Assembly (NCBI RefSeq): GCF_041734735.1
Contig: NC_134891.1
Span: forward strand, 13,836,078-13,900,077
Length of the DNA stretch: 64,000 bases
Direction of reading: 5' to 3'
From: Babylonia areolata
Taxonomy: Eukaryota > Mollusca > Gastropoda > Neogastropoda > Buccinidae
Shown here piece after piece: positions 34,159-47,459 of the stretch. The notes under the pieces were generated by a model. That model was not told the origin of the DNA, made no database searches, and saw only the letters and a program-made list of their open reading frames with translations. The stretch's first letter is position 1, and the number at the start of each line of letters is the position of its first letter. Position numbers and translations under genes: made by a program.

Positions 34159-34605
34159 CCCTCACCTAGTTTAGCCAAAGTACAGAAGTAAGGACGAAAA
34201 CCAATCGCTTTGCCAGTAGCTTTTTCCCGAAAGCAGTCAATGCCCTGTCTCTGAAACAAATCCAGTCTGATAACTAGAATTGTGCAATCAACAACCATCT
34301 ACCTGAAGATCTAGCCATCAGCCCCATCCACATGTAATATGCGGCTTCTGTTCCAACATGTGTGTGTGTGTGCGCGCGCGCGCGCATGTGTGTGTGTGTG
34401 TATGCAGTGTGTGCATGTGTGAGTATACACAAGTTTTTATATTGATATGCTTTTGTATGTATCCTTATTTCTACTGCATCTGTGTTTGTGAATGATTTTA
34501 GATTTATGTTCGTACATTGTTATGTACTATCCACCCCAGTATTCCTTGTGACCCCGGTACACTAGGTAATAAAGATATATTCTATTCTATCTGTTCTATT
34601 CTTGT
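34159..34605 (+). mobile_element. Rex1-like LINE, 3' part and 3' UTR
   Basis: This continues the element interrupted at 30922: the frame TKTNRFASSFFPKAVNALSL, then a stop after KQIQSDN. A 3' UTR with (TG)n/(CG)n follows, and the tail is an ATTCT repeat near 34575-34605. CCCTCA at 30917-30922 and 34159-34164 marks the duplicated site. A 3' UTR-only copy of the same family lies at 47040-47385. Confidence 0.82.
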
Positions 34606-34787
34606 TTTTCTGTAAATTTTGTCAGCATAGGCTATAGCAAAACGTACTAGCAGTGAAAGGGTTAAGCGTGTGTACAGAAATAACAAGTGACCCTCAAGGA
34701 GCTTCTGAAGATACATATTACATTGAGAAAATGTGATAATGTAATAAGTCAAAATGAGGTAGAGCTAGCTTTCTCGGCTTGCATAAA

Positions 34788-34793
<6 letters not shown>

Positions 34794-34850
<57 letters not shown>
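34794..34850. repeat. (TC)n microsatellite at a LINE 5' truncation point
   Basis: A 57-bp pure CT run ends directly where the LINE at 34853 begins. Confidence 0.95.
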
Positions 34851-34852
<2 letters not shown>

Positions 34853-34854
<2 letters not shown>

Positions 34855-37800
34855 ACTTGACATTATTGAAAACCACGAGGATGCTTCCTTCATTTTGTGT
34901 GGAGACTTTAATGCCAGGACTGGTAACAAATTCCGAGAACAGTTTAGTGCTGACTTTTCCTCAGACGATGGTTTTCAGTTTGACTTTGACAATGGCCACG
35001 AATCGATTCCTGACCGTTGTTCACAAGATACAGTGATCATTGACTATGGTCAAAAGTTACTCTGCTTGTGCTCTGATTTTGATCTGTACATTTTGAATGG
35101 TGTTTGTGACGGAGACACAAATGGGGTTTTCACTTATACGTCTCCCTCTGGTAGTAGAGTCATTGATTATTTTATTTTCTCCACTTCATTAAGCTATTTA
35201 TCGCACAGAATGCTTGTAGAAGAAATGATAGACTCTAAGCATATGCCTGTATCATGTCTTATAAAGTGTAATAGACAAAAGTATAAAGGGGGAACAGATG
35301 CATTTATTTCTATGCTCATTTGGTCTGATGACAAACGTGACGAATTCGTTTATTGTATCAATTTACCGGAAAATATTGCTTCTCTTGAACAAGCCAAACA
35401 CTAAAACATCAATAAAGCAGTCGACATGTTTTCAGTTACTCTCAAATCCGCCGCTTCTTGCATGCTTGTAAAAAGAGGATGTGCTACAGCCATAAAAGGC
35501 AATATTTGGTTCGACTCAGAATGCCATGAACGTCGGAAGGGCACAAGGAAAGCTCTCCGTGAATTTAGACGTGAACACAGAGCCGATCCTTCTGCAGATG
35601 GGCATGCGTATTTTGAGTCCAGAAAGACTTACAGAAAGCTATTGGCTAATAAAGAAAGAGCGTACAAAGCAAAATGTAGAGCTGAACTTGAAGGGAACAT
35701 TAATGATTCCAAGCAGTTTTGGAAAAATATCAAACAATTTTCTAAGAAAAGTAGACAGACTGGAAACATCTCAGATGATGAATGGTTACAACACTTTAAA
35801 GATGTTTTTGGTGTGAATGACAATGATACGATAAATGACGATTTCACTGGCTTTGAACCTGTGAATGGGACTGAAGAAAGTGACAATCAGGACGATGTCC
35901 TACTGAACAGTGATATAACTGAACAAGAAATACTCGATTCCATCCGTCATCTAAGAAACAAAAAAGCAGCCGGCCCAGATGGCGTTATACCCGAACTGTT
36001 TAAGCACTCAAGTGAGCTAATTGTTCCTTTTCTTTTGAAACTGTTTAATATCATATTTTCTTCGGGTCAGTACCCAGTAGCTTGGACTGAATCGATTATT
36101 CAACCCTTGCACAAGAAAGGCGATTTACACAAGCCAGACAATTACAGGGGCATTTCACTTTTGAACATATGTGGAAAGCTGTACAGCCATATTATCAACA
36201 AGAGACTATCAAAATGGGTTGAAAGTAAGGACATATTAGGTGATATACAAGCCGGATCATTCAACAATTGACCATATTTTTACGCTGTTCTCAGTGGTAC
36301 AGAAATATTTGCTTAAAAATAGAAAATTATTTGTAGCTTTTATTGACTTTCGTAAGGCTTTCGATTTTATTTCACATGGTAAACTGTGGCCCGTACTGCG
36401 GAAGTCTGGCTTAAAAGGGAAAAATATTAAAAACCATTCCAAGTATGTTTAAAACCGTAAAAGCTCGAGTACGTTGGGGGGATAGGGTAACCGAAGCTTT
36501 CCTTGTCAAAAAGGCTTAAAACAAGGGGAGATTACAAGTCCTTTACTTTTCTCTCTGTTTATAAACGATCTTGCCACGGACATAATCGAGAAAGGACGCC
36601 ATGGCATACAACTGAATCCTGATATGATTGAACTGTTTATTTTACTTTTTGCGGGCGATATAGTGCTTTTGGTCTGATACAGTTACTGGTCTGCAGAACC
36701 AACTGAATGTGCTGGCAATGAAGGCTTACGATTTAGATTTGCACGTTAATCTTGATAAATCCAAAATAATTATTTTTAGAAATGGTGGATACATTGCTCG
36801 GAGAGAAACCTGGACATGAAGGTCACGACATCAAAATCGTCAATTCCTATATGTACTTAGGTTTGTTTTTCAGCACTAGGTTATCTTTTTCGAAGGCTCT
36901 GGATGACATAGCAATGAAAGCACGGAAAGGTGTAGTAGAAATATTTAGAACGTTATGGAGACTTGACGATTTCTCTGTTAGTATTTTCTTAAAATTATTT
37001 GATTCACAAATAAAACCAATTCTGTTATATGGCTCTGAAATCTGGGGATTAATGCAAATTTCACCAGTAGAAAAAGTGCACATGTTTGCTTTAAAAAAAA
37101 CTTCTTAATGTGAGTCCAAGATCACCAAATGACATGGTGTATGGCGAGACAGGTCGTTACCCTCTGTATGTATATTCCTTCTTGTCATGTATAAAGTACT
37201 GGATCAGACTTAAAGAATGGATGGAAATAGACTTCCTCGTAAATCTTATAAAATGCTTCTATCGCTATGTGATCAAGACAAAGAGTGCTGGGCATCTCAG
37301 GTACGAAACACTTTGTATAAATTTGGATTCGGCTTTGTTGAGGAAAATCAAGGTGTAGAAAATGCAAGAGGATTCTTTAATGATTTCAAACAAGACTGAT
37401 CGATTGCCATAGTCAAAACTGGCACGAACATCTTCACAGCAGCAGCAGGTTTAGCGTTTATCGAAATTTCAAATCATCCATATCACTGGAATCTTACTTT
37501 ACAGCAGTTAAAAATAAACACATAAGAGATGTGCTTATAAGGTTTAGAATAGGAGCCTCGGATATCCGTACACACAAGATGAGATTTGCTTTCGTCAGTC
37601 CAAACGACCTGAAATGTCCACTATGTAACGCTGGTATTGAAGACGAGATACACACTTTATTTTACTGTAAATCTCTTAACGATCTGCGACATAAATATAT
37701 TCCATCTTGGTACACGAAACATCCCTCTGACAAAAGTTTAGAATTTATAATGCATGACACAAAAATCCTTCATGATCAAGGTCGCTTTATTTATCACTCT

Positions 37801-38085
37801 AATAAACGTCGCGCTGCTTTATTATGATAACGGGCACAACCTGAGTTCTGTTATGTTATACATTTAAAACAACGAACGTACATGTTTAAGCGGACTTGCT
37901 CACGATGGAAGGCATTTTACCTTTTTGATTTTTCGATTCATGTGTTTGCATGCCCGGTTTTACAAAATCGAGTCTGCGCGCGCGCAAGTGTGTGTGTGGG
38001 GAGGGGGGGGGGGAGATGGGGTGTGTGTGTGTGCTCAACATTGTAATGGGTCAGAAGGCCTTCTACAATAAAACATTTCTGAGTT
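34853..38085 (+). mobile_element. 5'-truncated LINE with endonuclease C-terminus and RT
   Basis: The endonuclease remnant contains CGDFNARTGNKF and DYFIFSTSLSYL. The RT starts in 35426-36271 with NKKAAGPDGVIPELF, SIIQPLHKKGD and NYRGISLLNICGKLYSHIIN. After a frame change come FIDFRKAFD, then YMYLGLFFSTRLSFSKALDD and LLYGSEIWGL. A C-terminal Cys/His unit (CPLCNAGIEDEIHTLFYC) precedes RRAALL and the stop. The 3' UTR ends near CTACAATAAAACATTTCTGA. Several frame changes break it. The palm box is not intact in any one frame (LFAGD near 36645). The clade was not assigned. Confidence 0.8.
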
Positions 38086-38389
38086 CTCTGTGTTAGTCAT
38101 TGATAATGATTGTTGTATCAAGTAAGAGAAAGGAAAGAGAAGTTGGGAGGATTTTGGAGGTGGGGAGGAAAAAGGTAAAAACATATAGGAAACAGAAAGA
38201 AAGAGGGAGAGAGAGAGAAAAAAAAGAAGGGTGGGGATAGATTTGGATCAAACCAGTCACGGTGATAAATTTCAGTATACTTTGCTCTCTGTTTTGTAGC
38301 ATTTAGGCCTATGATTTGATAAGACATGCCAGTCAGTGCTAAATCAGTTCTTCCACACAGAAGCGCATGTGCTTGCATGCATGCTTACA

Positions 38390-38775
38390 TACATATCTTT
38401 CTTCTTCATTCATGGGCTTCGTCCCATGTTCATTCGTATGTACACGAGTGGGCTTTTACATGTATGACCATTTTTACCCTGCCATGTAGGCAGCCATACT
38501 CCATTTTCGAGGGTGTGCATGCTGGGTATTTTCTTGTTTCCATAACCCACGGAACCCTGGCCATGGATTACAGGATCTTTAACGTGCATATTTGGTCTTC
38601 TGCTTGTGTATACACACGAAGGGGGTTCAGGCACAAGCAGATCTGCACATATGTTGACCTGGGAGATCAGAAAAATCTCCACCTTTGACCCACCAGGCGC
38701 TATTACCGAGATTCAAGCCTGGGACTCTCAGATTGAATGTCCAACTCTTTAACCACTCAGCTATTGCGCCCGTCA
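38390..38775 (-). mobile_element. tRNA-derived SINE, second family
   Basis: On the minus strand it starts ACGGGCGCAATAGCTGAGTG, with A box TAGCTGAGTGG and a B-box-like GGCTTGAATC. The body includes GGTCAACATATGTGCAGATC, AAGATCCTGTAATCCATGGC and GGGTTATGGAAACAAG. It ends near 38390 in a GAA-rich tail. The head resembles a tRNA with a long variable arm. A copy of the same family is split across 57866-58010 and 62961-63110. Confidence 0.85.
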
Positions 38776-38779
38776 CACA

Positions 38780-40500
38780 CACATACACACATTCGCACAT
38801 ATATATATATATATATACATAACAGTATGCTCCCTTGACAGAGATTCAGGCAAGGCCAGAAACTTGATTTCAAGGGTCAGCAGATTATCTTCATTCCAGA
38901 CACACCGGTTAAATACTTAATCTCTACAATACCAACCGATCCAGATCAATGGTTTCAAGACTTGTGTGTGTGTCACGATTTGCATCAAAATATGCAGTCC
39001 AAGATCCTTTCTTTCAAAGTAAAACAGTTAATAAATCTAAGGTTAATTCATTGATCATGTGCAATATTCATTTTTTTTTTTTTAATTGTTTCCTGAAATT
39101 AGTTCTATTAGGACATCATGTGCAAAAGAAACACTGAAAAATTGAAAGGCAAGATTGTCAGCAGACAAGGCAATGCAAAAAAAAAAAAAAAAAATTCAGA
39201 TGTAGCAGGTGAAACTATGCTGGTACCAAGTGGCGGGGAAAGGAATGACATCCTGTCCAAACATAGAGTGTTGCTACTCCTATCACATGCGGTCAGCTGA
39301 CAGGGAAGAGCTGTCATCTCTCTGAAAATAGCACTGGTGCCCACACACCCATGACGTATGGAGCTTAAGGTTTGTTCTTTGTGAGTATGGGACTGAAACA
39401 TTTATTAACTTGTTTCCGTACACGAACAGGCATTTTTCTGTGGGTATATAACATGATACTTTATTTTTATAACAGTTCATGCAAGGAGCATTAGAATCAC
39501 GCTTTACTGGGCAAAAACTATTGATGTTGGTCATTTTTAATACGGCATACCGGACAGGTTAATGTGCTTACGGGACGTGAGGAAACACATTTGTGTGTGA
39601 ATCACATGTTTGAATAACTTGATTTTTACATCTTGATCTCCTTACAAAGTTTTGAGTCACTTCAAAGTTTTTGTTTTTTTTTCTTTTTGCAAGTGATTTC
39701 AAAGTGAGTTTGGTGTGTGAGGTGGGTGGACAGAGATGATTGATGAAGTGCCATTGCCATTGTGTGCAGCATTCACACTGTGATACATGCCTTTAGTTAC
39801 TTTCACTGTGCCTGGTGGTTCAAGTGCAGGCCAGGTTCAGTTCAGCATGGTTGTTGAGAATCACAGGGGCTGTTGGGAAGACTTCTGTCTCTGGTATATG
39901 ATGGAGAGACTGAACAGTCCTGGTTTTTCACTTGACAGACGAGGTCTGCTGGCTGTTTAATGTGGATCCAGCCACACTGTTTTCACTCATCGACTTTTTT
40001 ATTTGAGATTCCTAGTCTTGATTTGCTTAATTGTGGTGTTCCTATGATGTGCATATATTCAATGAGTTGATATGTTTTGTGTTTGTAATCATACATACAA
40101 AAGCTTTGTATGTGTTTTCCTTATCTTTTTTTCTTATCACATGTTGATGTGTTCAGAGAGAGACACAGAGAGAGACTGAACAACTACAGACTGAACTGCT
40201 TTGGTTATGGACATATTTGATTATGTGGTTTCAGTATTCCCATGCTAGCTTACAGGCTTATGGCCCTGTGTGGTTGGCTTGGCTATAAGCAACAAAAGAT
40301 AAATAGTACACAGGCTAGTACACTCAGCCAGCCAATGCTGACAAATCCCATTGATATGTATTCTGTTTATGAGGTCCAAACCAATAGGTGGTGCAGAGGT
40401 TTTTTTTGTTTCAGATGAATTTGCAGGATTGTGCTGTGGTCATTGTTTACTGTTTGCTTATGTTCATTCTTTAAAGCACATAGTAAGTTGTTTAAATATA
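38780..40500. other. Non-coding DNA, no gene recognised
   Basis: AT-rich sequence with a short (AT)n at about 38800-38818 and an A run at about 39178-39193. No supported exon or repeat was identified. Confidence 0.5.
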
Positions 40501-40501
40501 A

Positions 40502-43500
40502 TTTTGGTGTCATATACTGTACCATGTCAGACTGATGCAAACTAGTCCGATTGGTTTGCTCTGTTTGGCCAAATTTCGCGCGGCTAACAGTGAAAAGACG
40601 ACCCGTCTTGCGCTGTCCGCTCTTAGCCAGTCAAACACCTCTAAAAGCTACAAGCGCTGAATCATTCCTTTGGCCAAGGCTCTCCACGCCATCTTGTCAG
40701 GTTTACGCTCTGTCTCGTCTTAGCTTTTTTTGGCTATTAAGCGTGTTCATTTGGCCTTATTTTGCTGCATGCGGCTTGAGTTTATTGTATTCTTACATTT
40801 TCGGTCCCCTCGAATCGTTCGTTTTTCTCTACCTCTAAGTTGATCCTGTCTTTCCTTTCTCTGTTGGGGATCGGATTTTCGCTGGGTGCCTACGCGTGGT
40901 TACCATGCCTCGTATGCCATCCCACGAAGGCAGGAATCATGATGCTGGGATCGAGACTCGGCAAGAAACTCTCCTAGGCCCAGAGCTCATTATTTCTCCC
41001 GATAGGGACCGTGGCGATGCGTCTTTAGACGCTGATCGCAGAGACGACACTCATACCATTAAAATGGTCATGAAGGGGACCGGGGGGAAAGGGGTACGAG
41101 CGTCGCCTCCTGAGGTGTCCCAGCACGAGGCAGGAAAAAGGGGGAGTGGCAAGTCCTCTCTTCGCAGTGGGGACTCATGGCTAGAGAGTAATGGCTAGGC
41201 ACGAACTCCCAAGTGGAGGCCGCTTCCGGCCGTTACCCGGGTCCCCACTCCGAGACGGCCCTCAGGGTCCCCATTGCTGTTCCCCATCCTCCCTCCACTG
41301 CCGACCCCCCTCCCCCACCTCCTTCTGTGGGGTAGAAAGTTTTGGTTCTGTGGAGGGGGCCTCTACTTTGCCCACCCCGGGCCAAGCCACCCCAGTCTCC
41401 CCATGGGAGGGGATTCGGGGCACATGGCCACCTGCTTTGCAGGTCTTCCTGCTATCCGGCTGGTCTCCCCTGCTGGGGGAGGCCCGCGCATGTCAGGCAG
41501 TTCTGGGCAATCAGCCCACTGGTCTTCTGGCGGGACTGACACCCAAGTCGGACCTGACCTCCCTCCGGCTTGGCCCGGTTTTTCCCTTCATGGAGGTCAA
41601 GGCGCCAGTGACCCTTGGGGTTGGGGTCACAGGATGGCTGGTGCCCACGGGTGGTTTCCCCCATTCTACCAGTACTGGGGCGCACCTATGGTGCCCGCTG
41701 GCCAACCCCTCGTCCTCTCGCCACTGGACCCAACCCAGCACATCTCACAGGGTGACCCACACGGCCCCGACAAGTGGGATCGACTTCTTGTCAGTCAGGT
41801 CGAGTTCCTCGACGAATATTGCCACTCAGTCCACAAATCGGGCCTCTGTCAACCCACAGGTGACCTCCACGGTCACAACAGCCTCCTTGTCAGGACCGAT
41901 GGCTGCCGAGGGGCCCCGCTTGGCCCGGGGGAGCCTGCAGTTCCCACCTACCCAGTCCTTGGTCCTACAGGGAGATGAGTGGGTGTTTGTCCCCTCAATG
42001 CACTCGTGGGTCCCTCTTGCATCCAGGGACGCCCTCTCTGAGAAGGTGTGGCACCCACCATCCCAAGCGTGGTTGGACCTATGGTCCACACTCTCTCCGC
42101 CCGCTTCAGGCGTCAAGGAAATAACAGCTGCAGCCATGGTCCCCACTCGGGATCGTCCCAGCTCATCCCACTGGGCTAACTACAGCTCACAGGATCCCCA
42201 GCGGGTACATCCACTTGGGATGGCACCCAGCAGGGGATGGACTGGGAGCAAGAGTGGGAGCCTCTGTCTTCAGAGGAGAACGAACAAGCGGATGAGCACT
42301 CTTCGCCCCCACCCCAGGGGGACAGATTGAGCCCACACCTCCCTAGGGACCAGCCTGAACCAAACTCGGACTTAGCAGAGCTCGAACTGACCCTCCCCAA
42401 TCAGGTCACGCATGCTGAATCAGTCCCTCAGGCTACATTGTTACCCTTGACCCTCCTTAGGCCATGTGGCTCTAACTCCAGAACCACCAGACGACTCAGA
42501 GTGCCAGAAATGGCACAGGAATGGCTTAATAAGCCAGCCCGCACTGTCAGGGGTGCTGCTTCCATCCCTTCTCCAGGCAGGGAGTCCCTCTCTGTCCTGG
42601 GCGCCTTTTCCCCGGGCAAGTTCCTTAAAGATTCTTCCAAAGGCGGGGTGTGATCCTTGTACACACAAGACCACCCTGCCTCCAGGAAAGCAGAGCCCTC
42701 CGCGCAAGACAGGATGTTGGTCTCACAGCACAGCACCTTCCCCACTTCAACTAATCTATCTTTTAAAACGTTAGCAGAGTGGGACAGATTGGCCTGCTGC
42801 TGCCGCTCGAGGTTTCCACGGCTTACACCTTCTTCAACGCGTTCCTCCACAGGTCCAATAAGCTGTGGGAACAGCATCCGGTTAATCAGAACACAAGGTC
42901 GCCTTCCTCTGTCCCGCCAGGCCACTTCACTGACCAGAGACACTTTTGGCAATAGGGTAGCCTCTGGTCTCACGGCAGCTGCAGACACAGCTACCAGCCT
43001 TCACTTCAGTACTGTGCTAGCGCGGCGTGATGCCGTTCTCCGCCTCTCTAACATTCCTGTAGAGGAGAGGGCTGCCCTGTGGTCCATCCCAGCACAGCAG
43101 CACTCCCTCTTCGGCCAGTATGCACCCCATTTTGTCAGCCACAGGGCAGAGACAAACAGGGAGGTGGCCTCATATTTAGCCCACACCTCTCAGGGGCGCC
43201 AGGGTTCGATGCCATTGAAGAGACCGGCCACCAGTACCCCTCCATATGCCACGCCACCTAAGTCGAAGCGGCAAGCGCAGAATCAGCGGCAGAGGAATAG
43301 ACCACCTCATGTCCATCCAAGCCGACCGGCCATGCCCAAGGCCAGAAGGCAGCACCCCCCAATGACTGGGCCCTGATTCAGCACCGCCAGTCATCCAGCC
43401 CCTCCATGTAAGAAACTTGTCCCGGCATGCACATCAGTGGCGTGCTCTGGGACTCAATGGCTGGATTGTGTTGGTGCTAGAGTCGGAGTACATGCTGCCT

Positions 43501-46500
43501 TGGGCGGAGGACCGCCCCCCTCTAAGATCCACTCCTCCTCCTTATGTGCCCAGCTCGGCAAAGCAGGAGAGCATCTTAGAGACAGAGATATCGCACCTAC
43601 TCATCATAGGGGTGATATCTCAACTCTCGGACCCGGGCCCCGGTTTTTACGGCCGGTTGTTCGTGATTCCAAAGGTCTCGGGAGGGTGGAGACCAGTCTT
43701 GGACTTGTCCCCCCTCAACAAATTCCTCCCCAAAATCAAATTCAAGATGGACACACAGGCACAGATTCGGGAGACCATTCAACAGGGCGATTGGGCTACC
43801 TCTATCGATCTGAAAGATGCTTATTTTCAGATCCTCATCCATCCGGCGTCCCGTCGGTACCTGAGGTTCGTGTGGAGGGACAAGGTGTTCCAGTTTTCGA
43901 CCCTCCCATTTGGTCTGTCCCTTGCCCCTTTCCTGTTTACCAAGGTGGTGCGGGAATTGGTGTCTATCGTCCGGTCGGAATCCATTCATCCCTGTGCCAG
44001 AGTCATACGGCCATACTTCTAGACCTTTGCTCCCAACTGGGCTTCCTCACGAACCAGGAGAAATGTGATCTGTTCCCAAGTCATTCCTTCGACTTCTTAG
44101 GGATGAGATTCGACACGCAGTCCATGATAGGCTCTCCGACGCCAGATCGCTGGGACTGACTGGCAGGCCTCCTCAGCCACTTGCGCCGTTCCTCCCAAGC
44201 AACAGCGCGGACACTTTTCTTCTCTCCTGGGCATGATGGAGTCCATGGCACCTCTCATTCTCCTGGGCAGGCTTTTCAAGCGCCCTCTTCAGAAGGCACT
44301 GAGGCTACGGTGGTCCCAGAGCACTCAGCCATGGGACACCCAGATATGCCTGGGCGAGTGGTTCCTCAAGGTGACATCAGAGTGGCTAACCACCCCTCTT
44401 CGGACACAGGGGTGCCCATAGCCCCACCTACTCTTCAGGTGGCACTCTTCACAGATGCCTCCTCCCTGGCCTGGGGAGCCCACATGGACTCACTCCATGC
44501 AGCAGGGACTTGGTCCCCAGAGGAGCGCCTATGCCACATCAATGTTCTGGAACTAGAGGCAGTTCACAGGGTTCTCCTGCACTTCATGGGGGAGGCCACT
44601 GGCAAGACCATCCGCTTGTTCACGGACAATACGACAGTCGCATGTTATGTGAACAAAGGGGAGGAGCGCATTCGGCAGACCTCTCCCTGCGGACTGAGGC
44701 TCTCCTCCTTTGGTGCCACAGCAAGGGCATTGCACTTTCAGCGAGACACATAGCAGGAAAAGCCAACATCTTGGCAGATGCTCTCAGCAGGTCCACGAGT
44801 GTCATCCACACAGAGTGGACCCTGGACAAGGACACCCTTCAGGGGGTGTGGGAACGGTGGTTTCGGCTGATGGTGGACCTTTTTGCCACAAAGTTCAACA
44901 AGAGACTTCCCACTTATATCTCTCCGGTCGCCGACCCAGAAGCGTGGGCAGTGGATGCTCCATCTTTAGACTGGAGCAGTCTGATTGCCTACGCGTTTCT
45001 TCCCTTTCCAATTCTGTCCAAGGTGATCCGGAAAGCCAGATTGGAATGCCCGCAGCTGATTCTCATTGTGCCGAAATGGCCAGCCCAGCCCTGATATCCG
45101 GACCTTCAGTCCCTGACACACGTTCCACCTCTGAAACTCAAAACCAAACCTCATCTGCTGAGGCAGCCTCGTTCGGGGATTCCTCATTCCAATCCTCAAC
45201 TGCTCCACCTGCACGTGTGGCTGCTGTGCGGTTGGAACTTTCAACATCACCATTGAAGTCTGCGACTCCTAGGTCGGCCTCTCTGTCGGCGGCGCTTACC
45301 CAGGGGAGTGCCCCCTCTGACCTCCTCTCCATGGTCTCCAAAGCAAGGAGGGAGGGAATGGAGACTTTGTATGACTTTTGCTGGAAAAAATGGTTGCGGT
45401 GGTGTATGGCTCAGGACGTTCCCCCTCCTAACCCTATGAACATGCATCTGGCCAACTTTCTGGCTCACTGCTCCTCGGTTCTCAACCTGTCTGCTAGTTC
45501 TGTGCAAAGGTACAGGTCTGCCATCTGTACCACAATCAAACAGCTAGGTGGTCCTGCCTTTGAAGCGGATTTCCTGCTGAGAGAGGTGGCTAGATGTAGG
45601 GGCGCCCCTCTGAAAGAAGCTGGAAACCCCAGAAGAGTGCCCCTGTGGGACTTGTTCCTGGTGCTGGATTTCATTCGAAAACAACCCTTCGAGCCATTGG
45701 GTACTATTCCTTTCGACTTGCTCACCCTCAAGACCACTTTCAAGCGAGATTCGTGGTGTTAGTGGAATGCCACAAGATCTGGTCTTCCACAGAAATGGTT
45801 CCATCACTCTCCGTTTCCTTCCAGAGTTCCTGGTTAAGAACCAAGACCCCGAGGTCCCTTCCCCCTCTCTGAGGGTCAGACCTTTGATATTCTTGCCCAA
45901 GATGATGAGGATAGGTATCTCTGCCCTGTTCGGTGTCTCAGATACTATTGAGATAGGTCTCGCCATAGGCGTTCTCATCTCCCTCAATGAGAAAGACATC
46001 GCTGCAGGCACCATTTCCTGCTAGGTTTCCCAAGTCATTCATAGAGCCTGCTCTCATTCTCACAGGGGTATCAGCTGTCTTAATCCCAGTGCGCACAAAG
46101 TGCGGGCCATAGCTACCTCAGCTGCTTTCCAGCACTCAGTGCCACTGCAGCATGTCTTGGAGGTAGCCTTCTGGCAGTCTGAGAATCCCTTCATCAACTT
46201 GTACCTCAGGGATTTCCGTATGACCAGGGCTGACGGTTCCAAGGGGATTTCCTTTGTCGCGGCTAACACTGCTACAAGGGCTCCCCATACGAACCAGTAG
46301 GCGTTGCCCTCCTCCATTTGCTTTAAATTCTGCATCAGTTTGACATGGTACTGTATATGACACCAAAAGGAGGAGTTTGTATTATACTGCATGTTTGGTG
46401 ATACATATACTTAACCATATCAAACTCGAATGCCCGCCCGTCCGTCCCCGCGTATCTGCCGTGGTTCTCATGGGGCATTTTTCTCGATGACCACAGAATG

Positions 46501-46665
46501 ATTCAGCACTTGTAGCTTTTAGAGGCGTTTGATTGTCTAAGAGTGGACCGGTCAAGACAGGTCATCTTTTCACTGTTAGCCGCGCGAAATTTGGCCAACC
46601 AGTTTGACATGGTAAGTATATGTATCACCGAATATGGAGTATAATACAAACTCCTCCTGTTGTCA
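40502..46665 (+). mobile_element. DIRS-type tyrosine-recombinase retroelement fossil (copy B)
   Basis: About 6.1 kb. The left end (GGTGTCATATACTGTACCAT) recurs inverted near 46345-46368. A longer inverted copy of the left terminal region (GGCCAAATTTCGCGCGGCTA in the left end) lies at about 46488-46620. Parts in order are a long Pro/Ser-rich gag-like region (about 40.9-43.4 kb), RT (about 43.5-44.0 kb, with GWRPVLDLSPLNKFLP and YLRFVWRDKVFQF), an RNase H-like domain (about 44.4-44.7 kb, with LFTDASSLAWGAHMDS) and a tyrosine recombinase domain (about 45.3-46.3 kb). Inverted termini, RT and tyrosine recombinase together define DIRS. It is fairly well preserved but broken, with several breaks. 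Confidence 0.87.
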
Positions 46666-47039
46666 TCATGCATCCCCCTATGGTGATGTTTGGGTCTTTT
46701 TCAGTATGAATTGTATCCCCACCTTCTGGAAGTTCCATGCCAGAAATTTCCTCTTTTCTACCATTCTTTTTATTTCTGGTTGTTGTTGTTTTTTTCCCCT
46801 CTCCTTTCTGTCATATCTGCCTTTCTTATTTTTTATGTTCTGCCTTGCTCTGCTATTTACCTGTGGGTTTTTTTCTGGAAAGCCTTGAATGCTTGTCTTT
46901 TTATGGATTTGATAATTGGGCACTGTTACTATGTTGTTGTTTTTTTTTTTTGGGGGGGGGGGGGTAATTTTTTTGGTGATCAGACATGAGGTGCCTGTTG
47001 GCACTTTTTGGTTTTGTATGCCTGTTATTGGTTTTGTAT
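46666..47039. other. Non-coding DNA, no gene recognised
   Basis: T-rich DNA with a T/G homopolymer junction (about 46939-46968) and a short direct repeat (TTGGTTTTGTATGCCT, near 47007 and 47029). No gene was seen. Confidence 0.5.
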
Positions 47040-47385
47040 GCCTCTCGAATAAATCCAGTATGATCAAAGAGAAATGTGCAATCAACAACCATTTACCTGA
47101 AGATCAAGTCATCAGCCCCATCCATATGTTATGTGCGGCTTATGTTAAAACATTGTGTACGTGTGTGTGTGCGCGCGCGCGCGCGCGTGTGTATGTGAGT
47201 TCTTACATTGATATGCACATGTATGCATTCATAATTCTACTGTATCGGTGTTTGTGTATGATTTTTGATTTGTGTTGTACCTTTTTATGTAATACCCCCA
47301 CCCCCACCCCCCGATCCCTCTCTCTCCCTAATATTCCTTGTGACCCCGGTACATATTTTATTCTATTCTGTTATATATAATTTTG
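47040..47385 (+). mobile_element. 3' UTR-only fragment of the Rex1-like LINE
   Basis: It aligns with 34255-34600: GTGCAATCAACAACCAT, ACCTGAAGATC, CAGCCCCATCCA, a TG/CG alternating tract, TATTCCTTGTGACCCCGGTA and an ATTCT-type tail. Nothing of the coding region is present, so it is an extreme 5' truncation typical of LINE insertion. Confidence 0.82.
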
Positions 47386-47459
47386 TGTATTCTGTATAAC
47401 TGTTTATGTTAGCTTGACCAAAAATTCACGGAATGGCCACTGTCAGAATTCAATATAAA

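Noticed and set aside
40351-40545. Cys-rich small ORF just before the DIRS copy B
   Set aside because: It runs into the DIRS terminal sequence and has no family match or context.
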